Source: Haemaphysalis longicornis (lineage: Eukaryota; Arthropoda; Arachnida; Ixodida; Ixodidae). From it: a DNA stretch of 64,000 bases. The stretch is from contig CM023449.1 in assembly GCA_013339765.2 (NCBI GenBank), positions 35,914,353-35,978,352 of the forward strand, written 5' to 3'. Positions 1-10,900 of the stretch are shown here, one piece after another. Every line of letters starts with the position of its first letter. The first letter of the stretch is position 1. Made by a program: the position numbers and the translations under genes. The notes beneath the pieces were generated by a model. That model was not told the DNA's origin, ran no database searches, and was given only the letters and a program-made list of their open reading frames with translations.

Positions 1-38
1 GATGGAGCCTAGCGCAAGAGATGCTTCGCATCTAAAAC
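1..38 (+). repeat. 3' end of dispersed repeat R (copy 1)
   Basis: The window opens inside a repeat whose end, GCAAGAGATGCTTCGCATCTA, also terminates the copy at 45830-46275 and, in reverse, the copy at 17180-17595. Only the last bases are inside this window. The family has no recognised coding capacity. Confidence 0.5.
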
Positions 39-481
39 TAGCACTCGCTAATACCGCTGAGAAGGGAAAGAGCGAAGAGAAACATCGAAACGAAGCACAA
101 ACTATTAACACGTAGCGTACGAATAGAGAGAGCGTTCATATAAAACTCACGTCAAAGGACGCAAAGCCAGTATCCATTTAACGAGTTTTATCGTGTCGGG
201 TATAGATCGTGTACTTAGTGAAGTCTATTCAAACTCGCTTAGTACTTTCGCTTGGGACATTCAGACCGTGTTCTGTACGTAAAAATCAAAACATGTTAAG
301 ACGATTTTAGCGCCACTTTACGGCTTCCCTAAGGCGGGGTGCAGCTTGCAAATGTTTCTAAACTTTAATCACTCTTACCTTAGTACCCACCCCTCACTAG
401 CTTAATTTGGTACCTACACTTGGAGCTGCACCTGCCCGCAGGTCTTTGTTTCTGAAGAAAACCTTGAGCGCCTGTAACACA

Positions 482-996
482 CGAGGAGCCATGAAGAGAA
501 AATACAACTTCGTTTAATTTGAAAGAACTAGGATTCAGTATCTCACTCAGCTCCATTACAGCCACAAGAGATGTTTTTTGACGAAAAAAAAAAGCAAGAA
601 GTATTTAAAAACTTTCAAATCTTGCGCCACAGTGACGTGTTATGAGCAAGAATGACGTCATACGGGTCAATAATAAAACAATTTTTAGTGCGTTAACTGC
701 ACGTTAGCATTCAAGTGATGCGGTCAAATGAAACTAGAGGCCCCATTACAGACGTCCAGTCATGTGTCGTCGGCGACAGGTCAGTTAGGCGGCCGCCAAT
801 CGCACAAACAAGGTTCCGTGACGTCATAGAAAAGTTGCGGGAAATTGGCTAAGGGGGTCGCGACTGCTCCACACGTTTTCTTTATTATCTCTGTTATTTG
901 TTAGAAGATTTCGATGATATTGGTATCACTGTTATCGGGACTAAGCAGTCTTTCTAATAAACTCAACTTGTATTTTGTCTTCATGGCTCCCTTTAA
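482..996. mobile_element. TTAA-flanked MITE, family K1 (copy 1)
   Basis: The left terminus near 485 (GGAGCCATGAAGAGAAAATA) is the inverted partner of the right terminus near 970-992, which ends CTCCCTTTAA. The interior (608-960) matches the K1 copy at 37790-39256, including GCATTCAAGTGAT and the stretch before AATAAACTCAACTTG. The element is about 515 bp and has no open frame worth reporting. The left TTAA has decayed. Ends of AGGG/CCCT type next to TTAA suggest a non-autonomous Kolobok-like element. That class assignment is inference. Confidence 0.65.
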
Positions 997-1099
997 ACGG
1001 AACTAGACTATGCCGCCATTACTGGTTTTGGTTGTGAATAACACTTCTGGCCTCTTGCGTTTTTTTTTTTCTGCTGTTTGTTGTTGGCGTGTGCACATG

Positions 1100-1448
1100 T
1101 ATAATTTATTTCTAATGAAAACTGTATGACACTTAATTTTTTTTTCCTCGTTTTTTTTTCATTTTCTTGAATGGTTTGCTTTCATTTGGTATCTTCAGTA
1201 TATTATTTGAGCCATATTGTATGTGTACTTTTCTACTGTTTGCTTTTGAGGTGTCTCTGTATCGCCACTAAATTTTTTTTACCGTTATGTGCTAATGGAT
1301 TGCTAACTTCCAACTATGTCTTTTTGCGTGCTCGCTATGTATGGTGTAGAAGCATAGGAGGTCCCGCCCGTGGTTTCTTACCTTGGGACCTCCTCTTGTA
1401 TACTTACATTGTGCAACCGCACATAATTTTATTTTTGAAATAAAGTTT
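1100..1448 (+). mobile_element. 3' untranslated end of a CR1/Jockey-type LINE
   Basis: The segment CATAGGAGGTCCCGCC, then CTTGGGACCTCCTC, then AATAAA (1439-1444) is repeated at 56686-56790, directly after a LINE C-terminal coding stretch, and in reverse at 27300-27395. It is therefore the 3' UTR and poly(A) end of a 5'-truncated non-LTR retrotransposon. The two GGAGGTCCC/GGGACCTCC halves form a small hairpin that is conserved in the copies. No coding sequence of the element remains here. Confidence 0.6.
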
Positions 1449-1969
1449 CAAACTTGAAGCTTTCAACGTTCATTCACACAAAAAACAACTTCACAGCCCA
1501 GCCAACAGTTCCTTATGACAGAAAGACTGCACCCAACCTATTTACGCACCTTTTTTCCCCCCAGAAAGACAACAACAACAACAAAAAAAAAACGCGCTCT
1601 CACATCCGGCATTTATCGCTACTCCCGCATTCGGTGTGTCCTTTTCTTAAAATATCTGCCGGGAAGCGCTTAACGGCCCCGTTAGAAACCCATAAAAGAT
1701 TCTGCGAACACCCCCTCCCTCTCTCCTGTCCCAAATAATTCATTGAGCCTTTTCTAGCCAGGCCGGGCAGGCAAGAAACATTTTCCACGCGTTTGCTCTC
1801 GTGAATGAGCCGCTAACGGTTGTTCATATTTTTGGTAGAGTGATTTAGCATAGCAGGTAGCGTACGCTACGCTAGCGGCGGCACGCGCCGAGAGTAGGGT
1901 CCCAGTGCCCGCCACCGCTACTTGGCGTATACGCTCCCCGCTATGCTACAACACTCCAGCGTTAATTTC
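1449..1969. other. No recognisable gene
   Basis: This stretch holds low-complexity (AAC)n/A-rich sequence near 1570-1590 and short open frames without family resemblance. I see no splice-bounded exon. Confidence 0.4.
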
Positions 1970-1982
1970 CCAACGTTTCATT

Positions 1983-2222
1983 CACCCGCCGCGGTGGCTC
2001 AGTGGCTAAGGCGTTGCGCTGCGGAGCACGAGGTCGCGGGTTCGATTCCCGGCCGCGGCGGCCGCTTTTCTGATGGAGGCGAAAAGCAAAAACGCCCGTG
2101 TGTACGAGATTTCGGCGCACGTTAAAGATCCCCAGGTGGTCAAAATTAATCCGGAGCCATCCACTACGGCGCGCCTCATCGCCTGAGCTGCGTCGGCGCG
2201 TTAAATCCTACAATCACTCAAT
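1983..2222 (+). mobile_element. tRNA-derived SINE (Ruka-like), full length
   Basis: The tRNA-like head carries a pol III A box (TGGCTCAGTGGCTAAGG) and B box (GGTTCGATTCC). A unique body follows (GATGGAGGCGAAAAGCAAAA, AAGATCCCCAGGTGGTCAAA), then a short CAAT-type tail. The target site duplication CCAACGTTTCATT is perfect at 1970-1982 and 2223-2235, so both boundaries are certain. Four further copies occur in the window. The architecture fits the ixodid tick SINE known as Ruka; the name rests on memory of that family, not on a search. Confidence 0.93.
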
Positions 2223-2381
2223 CCAACGTTTCATTTAACCAGCGCTTATCCGAGCACCGTCAGAACTCACCATCTCTGCTGGCGCGAAGCGACTCCCGCT
2301 GGTTCCGGAAGGACTGGTCCACGGGCCTCTACGGAGAAAACAAAAGGAAATCAGGGCCAATTCCCATTTGATGTGGACGTA

Positions 2382-2493
2382 TAACATGGCTAAGAAATGA
2401 AGCGCTAAGACAACCGGACAAGCGAAGTAGTGCCTTGTGTGTGCCGACTCGCTTGTCCCGTTGTCTTAGCGCTTCATTTCTTCGCCATGTTCT
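2382..2493. repeat. Long imperfect hairpin, arms about 44 nt
   Basis: The left arm at 2382-2424 (ACATGGCTAAGAAATGAAGC and on) is the reverse complement of the right arm at 2448-2493, with a loop of about 23 nt. Sequence just downstream, TTCTACCAACAGGTCCAA, resembles TTTACCAACAGGTCCAA at 21960, so the hairpin may be a remnant of a retroelement terminus, possibly Penelope-like. That last point is speculation. Confidence 0.6.
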
Positions 2494-2659
2494 ACCAACA
2501 GGTCCAAACCAGCACCCTCGTGAACGTAGAATGCGGCGACAGGCAGGGAACGCGTTAGCGGAGATGCCAACGCGCAAGAACTCGTCCCGAGATCAGTACT
2601 CCCTAAACTGAATATGTACACCACTGCCCTCTTTTCTTTTCTTGCGATAATACGCCTTT

Positions 2660-3545
2660 GGGCATAACCTACATAGTCCTAAAGATGCACGTTCGCTCCT
2701 GGCTCCCGGAGGAAGACAAGAAGAGAGAGGTAGCATTTAGAAATACTACAGCGCTCACGGGCCGGAAAGCAGTAGGGCTCGAAAAGAATGCATTGCGTCA
2801 CGATTTGACGAGGTTAAATGCCCAGCTACGTCAGAACGAAAAATGTCACCAACATTAGAACAACCTTCGTATCTGGCCTATTTTTTCTGCAAAAAAAAAA
2901 AAAAACGATCTTCCGACCGCTGCTACCCAGACCTTTACTCAAACCTCTGCACTCTGTGCAACAGCAGAGCCGACCTACACCACATGATATGGTCCTGCCA
3001 TGAGCTCCAAAAAAATACCACCGGCTATAATACCAAATCCGACGTAAATACGCTTAGAAGATACAAAGTTAAGACTGCAGAACAATGGGAGACTGTTCTG
3101 GGGCAGTATTCTCGAGTTTTGTCCCTTTTGCGTCCCTTTCAAAAGTGTCCCTTTTGGCGAGCCCTGATTGGCTAAAAGCAAACAACCGGAAGTGACGTAA
3201 CGCAAGCGCAACAAACCTACTGCCAACGCCCACTGCTTAACCGGAAGTACGTCACGATGAAAGGGACTCAAAAGGGACGTTTTCAAAAGGGACAGTTACG
3301 AGAATACCGCCCCTGCTCAGCTCCACACCGGAGGAACAACAGACAGCAGTCCGGATGGCCGAAGCCGCCGCGAGGATCCGAGGAATCCTGGCCGACGGAT
3401 GAAGGAGGGAGACCGTCCAAGTCGTCTACCCTTCAGAACCCGTCTCGGGCATCAAGTAAAGTCATCTTTTTTCCGACCACCGGAAAGCTGCGAATGTCGC
3501 TGAACGCGAACGCTTCACAGCGACGCCAGAAGTGTGTCAGTTTTT
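2660..3545 (+). pseudogene. RNase-H-type LINE, decayed C-terminal end interrupted by a MITE
   Basis: The frame at 2843-3097 encodes a zinc-knuckle-like Cys-X2-Cys-X7-His-X4-Cys (CTLCNSRADLHHMIWSC), typical of the C-terminal tail of I/Jockey-group LINE ORF2 proteins. After TAEQWETVL the frame is broken by a 212-bp MITE at 3101-3312. Removing one target copy restores an in-frame continuation into the usual Ala/Arg-rich end, which stops near 3402. The 3' UTR runs to about 3545, with AATAAA near 3560. An A-run at 2892-2905 suggests further damage. Inactive. Confidence 0.7.
3101..3312. mobile_element. 212-bp MITE with 3-bp target duplication CTG
   Basis: The termini GGGCAGTATTCTCG and CGAGAATACCGCCC are inverted repeats that extend inward through TGTCCCTTTT-type sequence for about 40 bp. 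Both sides carry CTG (3098-3100 and 3313-3315), and excision restores the reading frame of the host LINE, which is independent proof of the boundaries. A 3-bp duplication with GGG ends suggests a PIF/Harbinger-type non-autonomous element. The superfamily is inferred. Confidence 0.85.
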
Positions 3546-3679
3546 TAAAAGGTGGGCGAAATAAATTGGTGCAGCTTGCACCGTAGTGGTGCAAGGCTAG
3601 AGAAACAGCCGAGCTGGCGGCCCCTGTACTTTCGTCGGAGACCCGGCTGTTGCGCCCCGCACGAACTTCCGAACTTGCC

Positions 3680-3870
3680 GCTGAATGTTCTCCATGACTG
3701 GCAGGCCCGGATCGTTTTGTCCGCTCGCTTTCACAACTCTTCCAAAGTGGACCGCGCAACAACCCTCAGCCACCGGCTTCGCGAACTCGGTGTCTGTAAC
3801 GCAAACTCGGTGTCTGTGTTCCCCGCTTCAGACGCGAACGCGCGTAAACTGGTGAGCAGAATAACAGGCG
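3680..3870 (+). repeat. Dispersed repeat S (copy 1)
   Basis: It shares GGCCCGGATCGTTTTGTCCG, then ACCGGCTTCGCGAACT and AGACGCGAACGCGCGT-type sequence, with 6085-6270, in the same order and orientation. Function and class are unknown. Confidence 0.55.
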
Positions 3871-3915
3871 AGAGATCACACCACAAACGCTGGGAAGAGT
3901 GTTCCCGAATGTCGA

Positions 3916-4351
3916 GAGAAAGAGAGAGAGAGAGAGAGAGTTTTATTTTTAACCAAAAGATGGGCAATGTCTCTGTCGGAGAGCTTCATGGAGTCTGGGT
4001 GCCTCCGTCCAGGCTCCCACTGACGGCCTTCTCGATGAAGTCCACCAGGCCACGTTGCTCGTCGTTGGTCTTCTGGGTGGCCAGCCACTCTATAGTGTAG
4101 TGTCGTCTAATGTGTGCATAAATGGGGCACCCCCATAATATGTGTTGTTGGTTGGCGATCACATTACAGGTGCGGCAGCATAATGGCGGTGTATCTGTCG
4201 TTCTACTTTGCATGAGGTGTAGTCTAGCAGGTGTGTGTAGTGTACCGCTTTGTGCTTGTCTGAATGTAGTCTGTTGGTGTCTTTCTAGGTGTGGGTGCCC
4301 GTATGTCGAGCTTGCCGAAGCCGGGAGCTCCTCACGAGGCGCACGCTTCAA
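3916..4351 (-). pseudogene. RNase-H-type LINE, C-terminal end and 3' tail
   Basis: On the minus strand a 121-residue frame encodes LHTPARLHLMQSRTTD followed by a Cys-X2-Cys-X7-His-X4-Cys knuckle (CRTCNVIANQQHILWGC), then the hydrophilic tail usual for I/Jockey-group ORF2 proteins. The element ends on this strand in AAAATAAAACTCTCTCTC, a (CT)n 3' tail at 3919-3942. It is 5' truncated and has no reverse transcriptase domain here. Similar (TC)n-tailed LINE ends occur at 25640, 34150 and 49860 (reverse). Confidence 0.75.
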
Positions 4352-5139
4352 GTGCGCCCCGTACTATTTCTCGGTATTTTTAGAGGCGAAGCACCTTACG
4401 GGCTTGGGCTGTCGGCCTCTCTTGTCGCCGTCGTCTCACGTCGTCGTATCCTCGTGTAGTCACGGTACTAAAACACCGGAACAATCCTTTTCGAACGCTT
4501 CGCGCTAGAACGTAACGCGTAGAACACACCGCGACGCTCGTTTTCCAACGCCTCGCGTTAGAACGTTTCATCATCTCAATGGGCAGAAGCACGTGCTAAA
4601 AGAACCCACCAGGACACTCGTTTTTCGTTCGCGCTTGCTTGCTTGCCTCTATTTCGCTCTGTACTCGCATTAACTTAAAAATGTGCAGTTCTATCTTTCG
4701 AAGTTCAATTCTCCACCGTCTTCATACTGGGATGTCGCGTATATCAGGGCGAGCCGTGTGGCAAGAGATATACTCACAATCATTGAATATACTCATACAC
4801 TGCGTGCTTCGCCCTTTCCCACGTTTCACGTTAGTGGAGATGGCCCGGTTTTTCTAGACGATCTACATCTGGTTTCGTAAACGTAGAGAAAAATTTGGTA
4901 TAAAATAGGTGTTGTGAAGCAGCGGATAAGTACGTTCTTGATGCATTTTTTTTACTAATTTGTCTGTGGATACGAAACCTGTGCTCATCGTGCCAGGCAT
5001 ACGTGACCATACTTTGCGGGCTGCTCACGTGGTACGCGCCGTGCTAGGCGACGCCTAGCGCACCTCCCGAAGATCACGGTCACGTACGTGCGCTCGGACT
5101 AAGTTTTCTGTTAATGCTCCACGCCGGAATGTAATCACG

Positions 5140-5763
5140 TTGTCCTGGAAGAGACAACTTTCTGAAGGCTGTGCCCAGAGTGCCGTCCGACGGTACAATA
5201 AAATCTCCACTACAGCGGCGTCCACCGGCGTTTCGCAAAAAAAAAAAACAAAATGCCGACTCGGGCACTACATCGACGGACTACGGCGAGATCACGAGGG
5301 CCTACCGCCTGGCTCGCAGAGCTCTCCCACCCCCGTACCCGGGGCTGACCCGGTCGGAGGCCGTACTTCTAAGACAGCTACAGACGGGGTCGCTACCCAC
5401 CCCGCCCTGATGCATGGAATGTACCCAGAAGCGTACCCGACCGACAGGTGCAAGGTCTGCCATAGGGAGACGGCCGACCAGTACCATATCCTGTGGGACT
5501 GCTCCAAACAACCAGGGGAAGTGGCGTCGGGAAAAATCCCGCCGCGGCTAGAAGAAGCCGCGAAGAGCTACGACCGCGAACATCAACTCTGGGTCATCCA
5601 GCAGGTCCTGAGGGCGCTCGAAATGCACGAGACTCGCGAGCCGGCCACGGCGAGAGTATGGCTCGGAGTAACGGCTAACCCCTAGGACGACGCCGGGCCC
5701 GCATCTCGGCGCACAAAAACGCCGATCAGCAGGACAAATAAAGTTAACTCCAATCCAATCCAA
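5140..5763 (+). pseudogene. RNase-H-type LINE, C-terminal end with (CCAAT)n tail
   Basis: Two overlapping frames encode AVLLRQLQTGSLPTP and, after a frameshift near 5400, a knuckle Cys-X2-Cys-X7-His-X4-Cys (CKVCHRETADQYHILWDC) and a C-terminal helix region ending ARVWLGVTANP with a stop at 5683-5685. The 3' UTR of about 75 nt includes AATAAAG and finishes CCAATCCAATCCAATC (5749-5764). It is 5' truncated. The A-run at 5238-5250 adds to the damage. Its family resembles but is not identical to those at 3916 and 9460. Confidence 0.8.
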
Positions 5764-6084
5764 TCGCTCTTTCTCGTATCGTAACGTACTCTAGCCTAAC
5801 GTAACCCAACGAACAGAAACCAGTCATTTCAAAACTTAAAAAAATAACCTAAGCCATCAAAATTGTCATTGTAAGTAAAGAAAAGAAATGGCGAAGTTTG
5901 CACAAAGTCGCACAAGGCTTCAACCATACCGAAGCTGGGGTTTTGTTTTTATGTAGGCACTGAAGAAACACCACCACGCATCGCATTAGGTTTGAAATTG
6001 TTTATTTACATGTTCTGTCGTCGCTTCCCTCTGTGGTAGTAATAGCAGTCATCATCATGTTCATCTACATTGTTGTCCTCCTCG

Positions 6085-6270
6085 TGCATGACTGGCGGGC
6101 CCGGATCGTTTTGTCCGCAGGATTTCACATTTCTCCGGAATTCGAACGGGTCCGCAAGCACTAGAAGCGGCGGCAACAGGCTTCGCGAACTGGGCGTCTG
6201 TAGCGCGAACTGTTTTGGGCTCCCTCCCCCCTTGAGGCACGGACGCACGTGAACTGTAATAAGAGCGAAG
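6085..6270 (+). repeat. Dispersed repeat S (copy 2)
   Basis: Same block order as 3680-3870: GGCCCGGATCGTTTTGTCCG, then GGCTTCGCGAACTGGG, then GGACGCACGTGAACTG. The open frames read through it on the minus strand are not conserved and are not called as genes. Confidence 0.55.
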
Positions 6271-6496
6271 CCGTTTAGCGAATCGTAATTTTTCGTGTCC
6301 GCAGATAAAAATACGAAGGAATTGCCGAGCGCGCGCACGTGAGCACGGGCTTCGCGGTGACCACCCGGCAGTTAACCAAACCAAGAAAATGCCTAACGCT
6401 CGTCTGTGCGTGTTTTGCGAAGGCCGCCCAGCGTCTCCGGCGCACGTTTGTCAAGCCCAGCTTAGATAGATTGGCCAAGATTGACCAAAAAAATAT

Positions 6497-6883
6497 CCAG
6501 CGTTCCCCGTAATCGCGGCAACACTTGCTCGGAACGAGGAAGACTCCAGCGTTCGCCATAATCGTGGCAACATTTGCTCGGAATGAGGAAGACTCCAGCG
6601 TTCCCCGTGATCGTGGCAACACTTGCTCGGAATGAGGAAGACTCCAGCGTTCGCCGTAATAGTGGCAACACTTGCTCGGAACGAGGAAGACTCCACCGTT
6701 CCCCGTAATCGTGACAACACTTGTTCGGAACGAGGAAGACTCCAGCGTTCCCCGTAATCGTGGCAACACTTGCTCGGAACGAGGAAGACTCCAGCGTTCC
6801 TCGTAATCGTGGCGACACTTGCTCAGAACGAGGAAGACTCCAGCGTTCGCCGTAATCGTCGCAACACTTGCTGAAAACGAGAC
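6497..6883. repeat. 49-bp minisatellite, about 8 units
   Basis: Units of exactly 49 bp start with CCAGCGTTCCCCGTAATCGT and contain ACACTTGCTCGGAACGAG. They run in register from 6497, and the eighth is partial. Most units differ at one to four sites. Because 49 is not divisible by 3 and no unit has a minus-strand stop in any phase, three overlapping minus-strand frames stay open and give repetitive peptides of up to 227 residues. These are by-products of the array. No spacers are present, so this is not a CRISPR. Confidence 0.92.
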
Positions 6884-7289
6884 AGACCTGTTATAGCGTA
6901 AGCCGCTTCGAAGAGATGTCCAATGACTATTACTTCCAGAAAAATGAAAGAAGCTCACACTTATGCAACGATGGTAGAGTAAAGGTCGCTGCGGCAGCGA
7001 AGAAGAAGCAGATCGGCTGCAGTCGTGTACTTAAACATTCGTGATGGTCGCGAAGGTTGTGTACAGCTTCGCTAACTTCAGGTCTTACTCGTTAGCGTGA
7101 GGTTCCTTCATTTATTATTGGTATTTGTTGCGAGCGCCACGCGCAAGCCTCTACAACGCCGGCTGCTCCACGTAAAACGCGTGCTCGGATGCGCGGTACA
7201 CGGCGGGAGTAACTATACCCCGGGATTTTCTGACGACGCCGCAGACAATATGACCAGCAACAACAGCTCTGCTCTTAAAAATAAAGAAG

Positions 7290-7370
7290 CACGATTACGA
7301 ATCGAGCCACCGTCCCTGGAATGAGGAACCTAGGATTAAACCTCTACACCACACCGGCTGACGCTCCGCC
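7290..7370 (-). other. tRNA-like pol III unit
   Basis: On the minus strand an A-box-like TGGTGTAGAGG and a B-box-like GGCTCGATTCG lie at tRNA spacing. The body is too degenerate to assign an anticodon. Probably a tRNA pseudogene or SINE head. Confidence 0.4.
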
Positions 7371-9300
7371 CTGTTCCAAAGTACTCTCAAACGTTCAAAT
7401 GCTGCCGGATGGCACGGGGGCCCTTGCTGCAGCGCTGAGCCGGGGCGCTGTCGGGCGGCATTATAGACACTGATTTTTCAGAGAGTATCTGAGCAGCAAT
7501 ATTCTGCAGCAAAGCATGGAAATTTATTACAGATTAAAGAACACAGTCCCAGCGGTGCAAGTGTTAGTAGAAGGACATGCACAGCGCACGGCGTAAGACG
7601 TGCGATGTGAGGGCTATCATCGTTTGGCAACAAAAGCGTCCAGTTATGGCACACACGGCGAGCAAGAAAGTTTTGGAGCCTTCTCTACAAGGGAACATTG
7701 CCCGAACAAGGGTCGAAAATAAACAGGGCTCGTCGTCAAGACCCCTGCTTCTGGCGCAATTGCAACTGTTTTTAATGAAGCTTCCTCGGAGAAAACTCTA
7801 CAAAAATTAAGAGAAATAACTTATCCACAAGGGCGACATGTGCTAGGGCGTCAAGAGTTCCGTCATGTCCGGAGCAGCAACGGTGAAAGTACAACACGCG
7901 CGCACACCGGCCGCAGAAAACACCGGCGATCGATCTGGATGTCCTGACAAGACGTGATCAGCGAACCCAAAGCATAAGCAATTTCAAGCACTTTTGCCGC
8001 GGGACTCTCACGAGCGAGAATATAACATAACGATAACAAAAGTTGCTTGTTCACAAAGAAAATAAATGAATGGGAGCCTTTAGCTGAACCAACACTCCAC
8101 GTAACCAATACTCAAAATGATCACTTTCAGCGAACACGCGAAGTGGTGCATGGAGCTACGCGAACGCCAGGTGTCGCATTTTTCCAAACTCTCTTGCTCC
8201 TGCCGGATGCCCTCTTACGAGTGTCCTCCGAGATTCCGTTGGCTCCGAAGTAAAACTTAAGCTACTCCCACCACGAAGCCCAGCGCGCACACGAAAACTC
8301 TCCGATGAAGCCGTGCGTCGCCATGCCGCTGTAGGCCGATGCGTCAGTTTTGAAAAGTCAATTCTCCATGCATTTTATTGCGGAAGCGAGTCCTAGTCCA
8401 GCCGCCGGCTGCGCCTAAAACATGGCGTCAGAACAAGCAGACCGCTCTCGTGACACGGACGTGAGCGCGTGAACGCGTGAACGCGGGGCTACGTGAGCGC
8501 GTGAACGCCGAGCCCGGCACACAGCGGTGTGTAGCACTCGTGCAACCTGATTGATATGATATTGGGGAGCGCACATAACTCCGCCATCCTACCGCTTTCT
8601 TAGCTGTGGGAGAACCTAACCATTAGCGCCAGCTTGGATGCCCAGCAACTCGTGGTGTCCAGGACTGAGACAGACGGTCGTCCCATGGTCTACTAAACTG
8701 AGGAACCGTATCCACATCAACAGGCACAAAATAAAGTTATCAAGACGATAATCTTCCTTGGGCTACTTGAACGGGAAAATTTTGGTCTGTCTGTCTGTAG
8801 GTCACTCGATTAAGCCAGCCGGCCAAAGCGAAACAGATGCTGCGCAATAGTCGTATATACTCAGAGCCAAATCTAAACGTCTAAGTCCGGAGTTAATGTT
8901 GATACTTGTCAATATTGTTGACCAAGAACAAGATATTACGCCAATACAAGGCAGAAAATCAATACGTGAGGGATATTTGCACTGTTCCTTTATAAAAAAA
9001 AAAACTCACGGATTCTTCCTTTTTTGCGGTAGCAAATAAAATCCCACGTCAACTGCAGAAACCGTCGCCTGCTGTTGCCCGCGCTACCTGGCGTAATTAG
9101 AAAAAAATAGCAACGAAAGGTTCCACTAGATAGGTTTCGCGCTCAGCTTGAAATGCTCGTGGAGTAGGGCAACGTGGTTCTATAAACGTTGTGGTAGAGT
9201 GCCGCGATTCACGCGCGTCTCCGCCGTACGGCAGCGCTGGCATCGAGGTACCCGACTTGGAGCAGTGCAACGCGGTAAATTTAAATGAACTTGATTAAAC
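7371..9300. other. No recognisable gene
   Basis: Only short open frames are seen, none resembling a protein family. A GTGAACGCG-rich stretch at 8462-8510 is locally repetitive and GC-rich. I find no terminal repeats or splice-bounded exon. Confidence 0.4.
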
Positions 9301-9307
9301 CTCTAGC

Positions 9308-9960
9308 GTGTTATCTTGGGAAGAACGAGACGGGAGAAGAACAGCACGAGAGGTGAGCGGAAAAGAGAAGAGATGCATTTACTGGCCAGGGGCGCCATTC
9401 GACTATCGTCTTACGTCGACATTTCCGACGAAAGAGCAGATACGCGGCCATTTTTTCACCACGATCTCTATCCCGATCCTTGGCGCTCAACCATCGTCAG
9501 CTCCAGACCCTCTCCTTCCGTACCCCTGCCATCATGTCTGCGATCTTTCCTGACACTTACGTAGACGCATGTCCATATTGTTCTGTCCCTCACACATCGC
9601 TATCCCACATCATATGGGCCTGTGATAGCATCCCACAATCCATGTACCGACACCACCCCATTCTCCTTACCATCACCAGCGAGGAGCGCGGGGAGGCCGC
9701 CCTGCGTGACCCAAATTAAGCTCCCAAGTCCAAAAAGAACAGGCCCGCTTGGCCGACGGCGACGGACCCCTGCACAAATGGAGCCCAGCTGCCCGACGGA
9801 CGAGGGCGAAGACGTCGCCGGCCTAATCGCCCCAGCTCGCCAAATAATGCTGGTTCGCTGGTTGGAGCCATAACAAGAATGGCACGTACCCACTCTGGAG
9901 GATTGGCCAAGTCTGACTGTGGTTTCATTGTTGAAGAAGCTTAAGAATTCAAACTAAGGG
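9308..9960 (+). pseudogene. RNase-H-type LINE, C-terminal end
   Basis: The frame at 9480-9719 encodes RQLQTLSFRTPAIMSAIFP followed by the knuckle Cys-X2-Cys-X8-His-X4-Cys (CPYCSVPHTSLSHIIWAC) and the beginning of the acidic tail (ERGEAALRDPN). The remainder continues in other frames after indels. 5' truncated. It lies tail to tail with the minus-strand fragment at 10017-10900. Confidence 0.7.
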
Positions 9961-10016
9961 AAAATAGAAGTGGGGTAATAGTGGGTGCAGTGGCGCTAAC
10001 AATCTGAGAACCAAAA

Positions 10017-10900
10017 AATGCAGTATTGCTGTAACAACAGGTATTTTAATAAACGATTAAAAATTGGTTGATGATTTGATTAACGAGGCAAGCGACCTGA
10101 TTAAGCAATAAAAGAGTGAAGAGCGCGACAAACATCCCCGTTGCACCAACCAAGCCCGACTGCCCGAAATGACAATAAATTTGGCACCGGCAAGGCGAGA
10201 CCCAGGTGCCGGAGTGGAACCACCAGGGAACGATTTCGGAGGGAGGAGAACCGCCGGCAAGACAGCAGGAAATGCTCAATTGTTTTCTCCTCTTGACAGA
10301 AGCCGCACATTTCCGATGGCGCTATGCGTGCGCAGTGTAGATAAAAATTCAAACTAGGCGTTCGGCAGCGAAAGCAAGTCAGTGTGGCCTCGCGCAGTCG
10401 AAACTGCGCCAATGCACACTTTTAAGAGAGGCGGAGATGCTCAATGTCAGGGCAGCCAGAGATACTGTCTGGTGGGAAGCTGTCCAGCGAACTGTACCTT
10501 CGAAACCTAGTTGCAACAACGTAGGCCATCGGGGGCACAGCATCAACCAGAGGACCATTCAGTGCTACTCCTGCCAGGTAATCAGCGGTTTCGTTAAGTT
10601 CAACACTCTCTGGGAGCCAGACCAGACGGATTTCCCCTGACATGTGCCGGTATAAGCATCGTGAGCGATCGACGAAGTGGATTAACGGTTGGAGAAGATA
10701 AAGCGGAGCAGACCGAAAAAGAATCCGTCACAATGATCACCTGCGAATGCTCTTCGCTGAGCTTTCGAAGAGCGAGCGCGGTTCCCAAAAAATTCCCCCG
10801 CATTTCCCCGAAGGGGAGTATGAGGAAGTGCGAAGCACGGGGTGATGCTATGAGGGGGAGTTTGTTGAAGTTTGGTGGCATTTTGCCCGTTAGTTACATT
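10017..10900 (-). pseudogene. LINE ORF2 fragment with RNase H domain and zinc knuckle
   Basis: Read on the minus strand, three frames joined by two frameshifts (near 10640 and 10420) encode an RNase H fold: VIIVTDSFS (catalytic Asp strand), then WLPESVELNETADYLAG, the usual C-terminal His/Asp region with the His replaced by Val/Glu. A Cys-X2-Cys-X7-His-X4-Cys knuckle follows (CGFCQEEKTIEHFLLSC). The order RNase H then knuckle fits I-clade LINEs. The 3' end lies near 10017, past AATAAA-like sequence on this strand. Dead copy. Confidence 0.75.

Noticed and set aside
6497..6883. CRISPR-like array
   Set aside because: Repeats are contiguous without spacers, and the genome is eukaryotic.
6275..6958. 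227-codon minus-strand frame
   Set aside because: Product of the 49-bp minisatellite; three phases are equally open.
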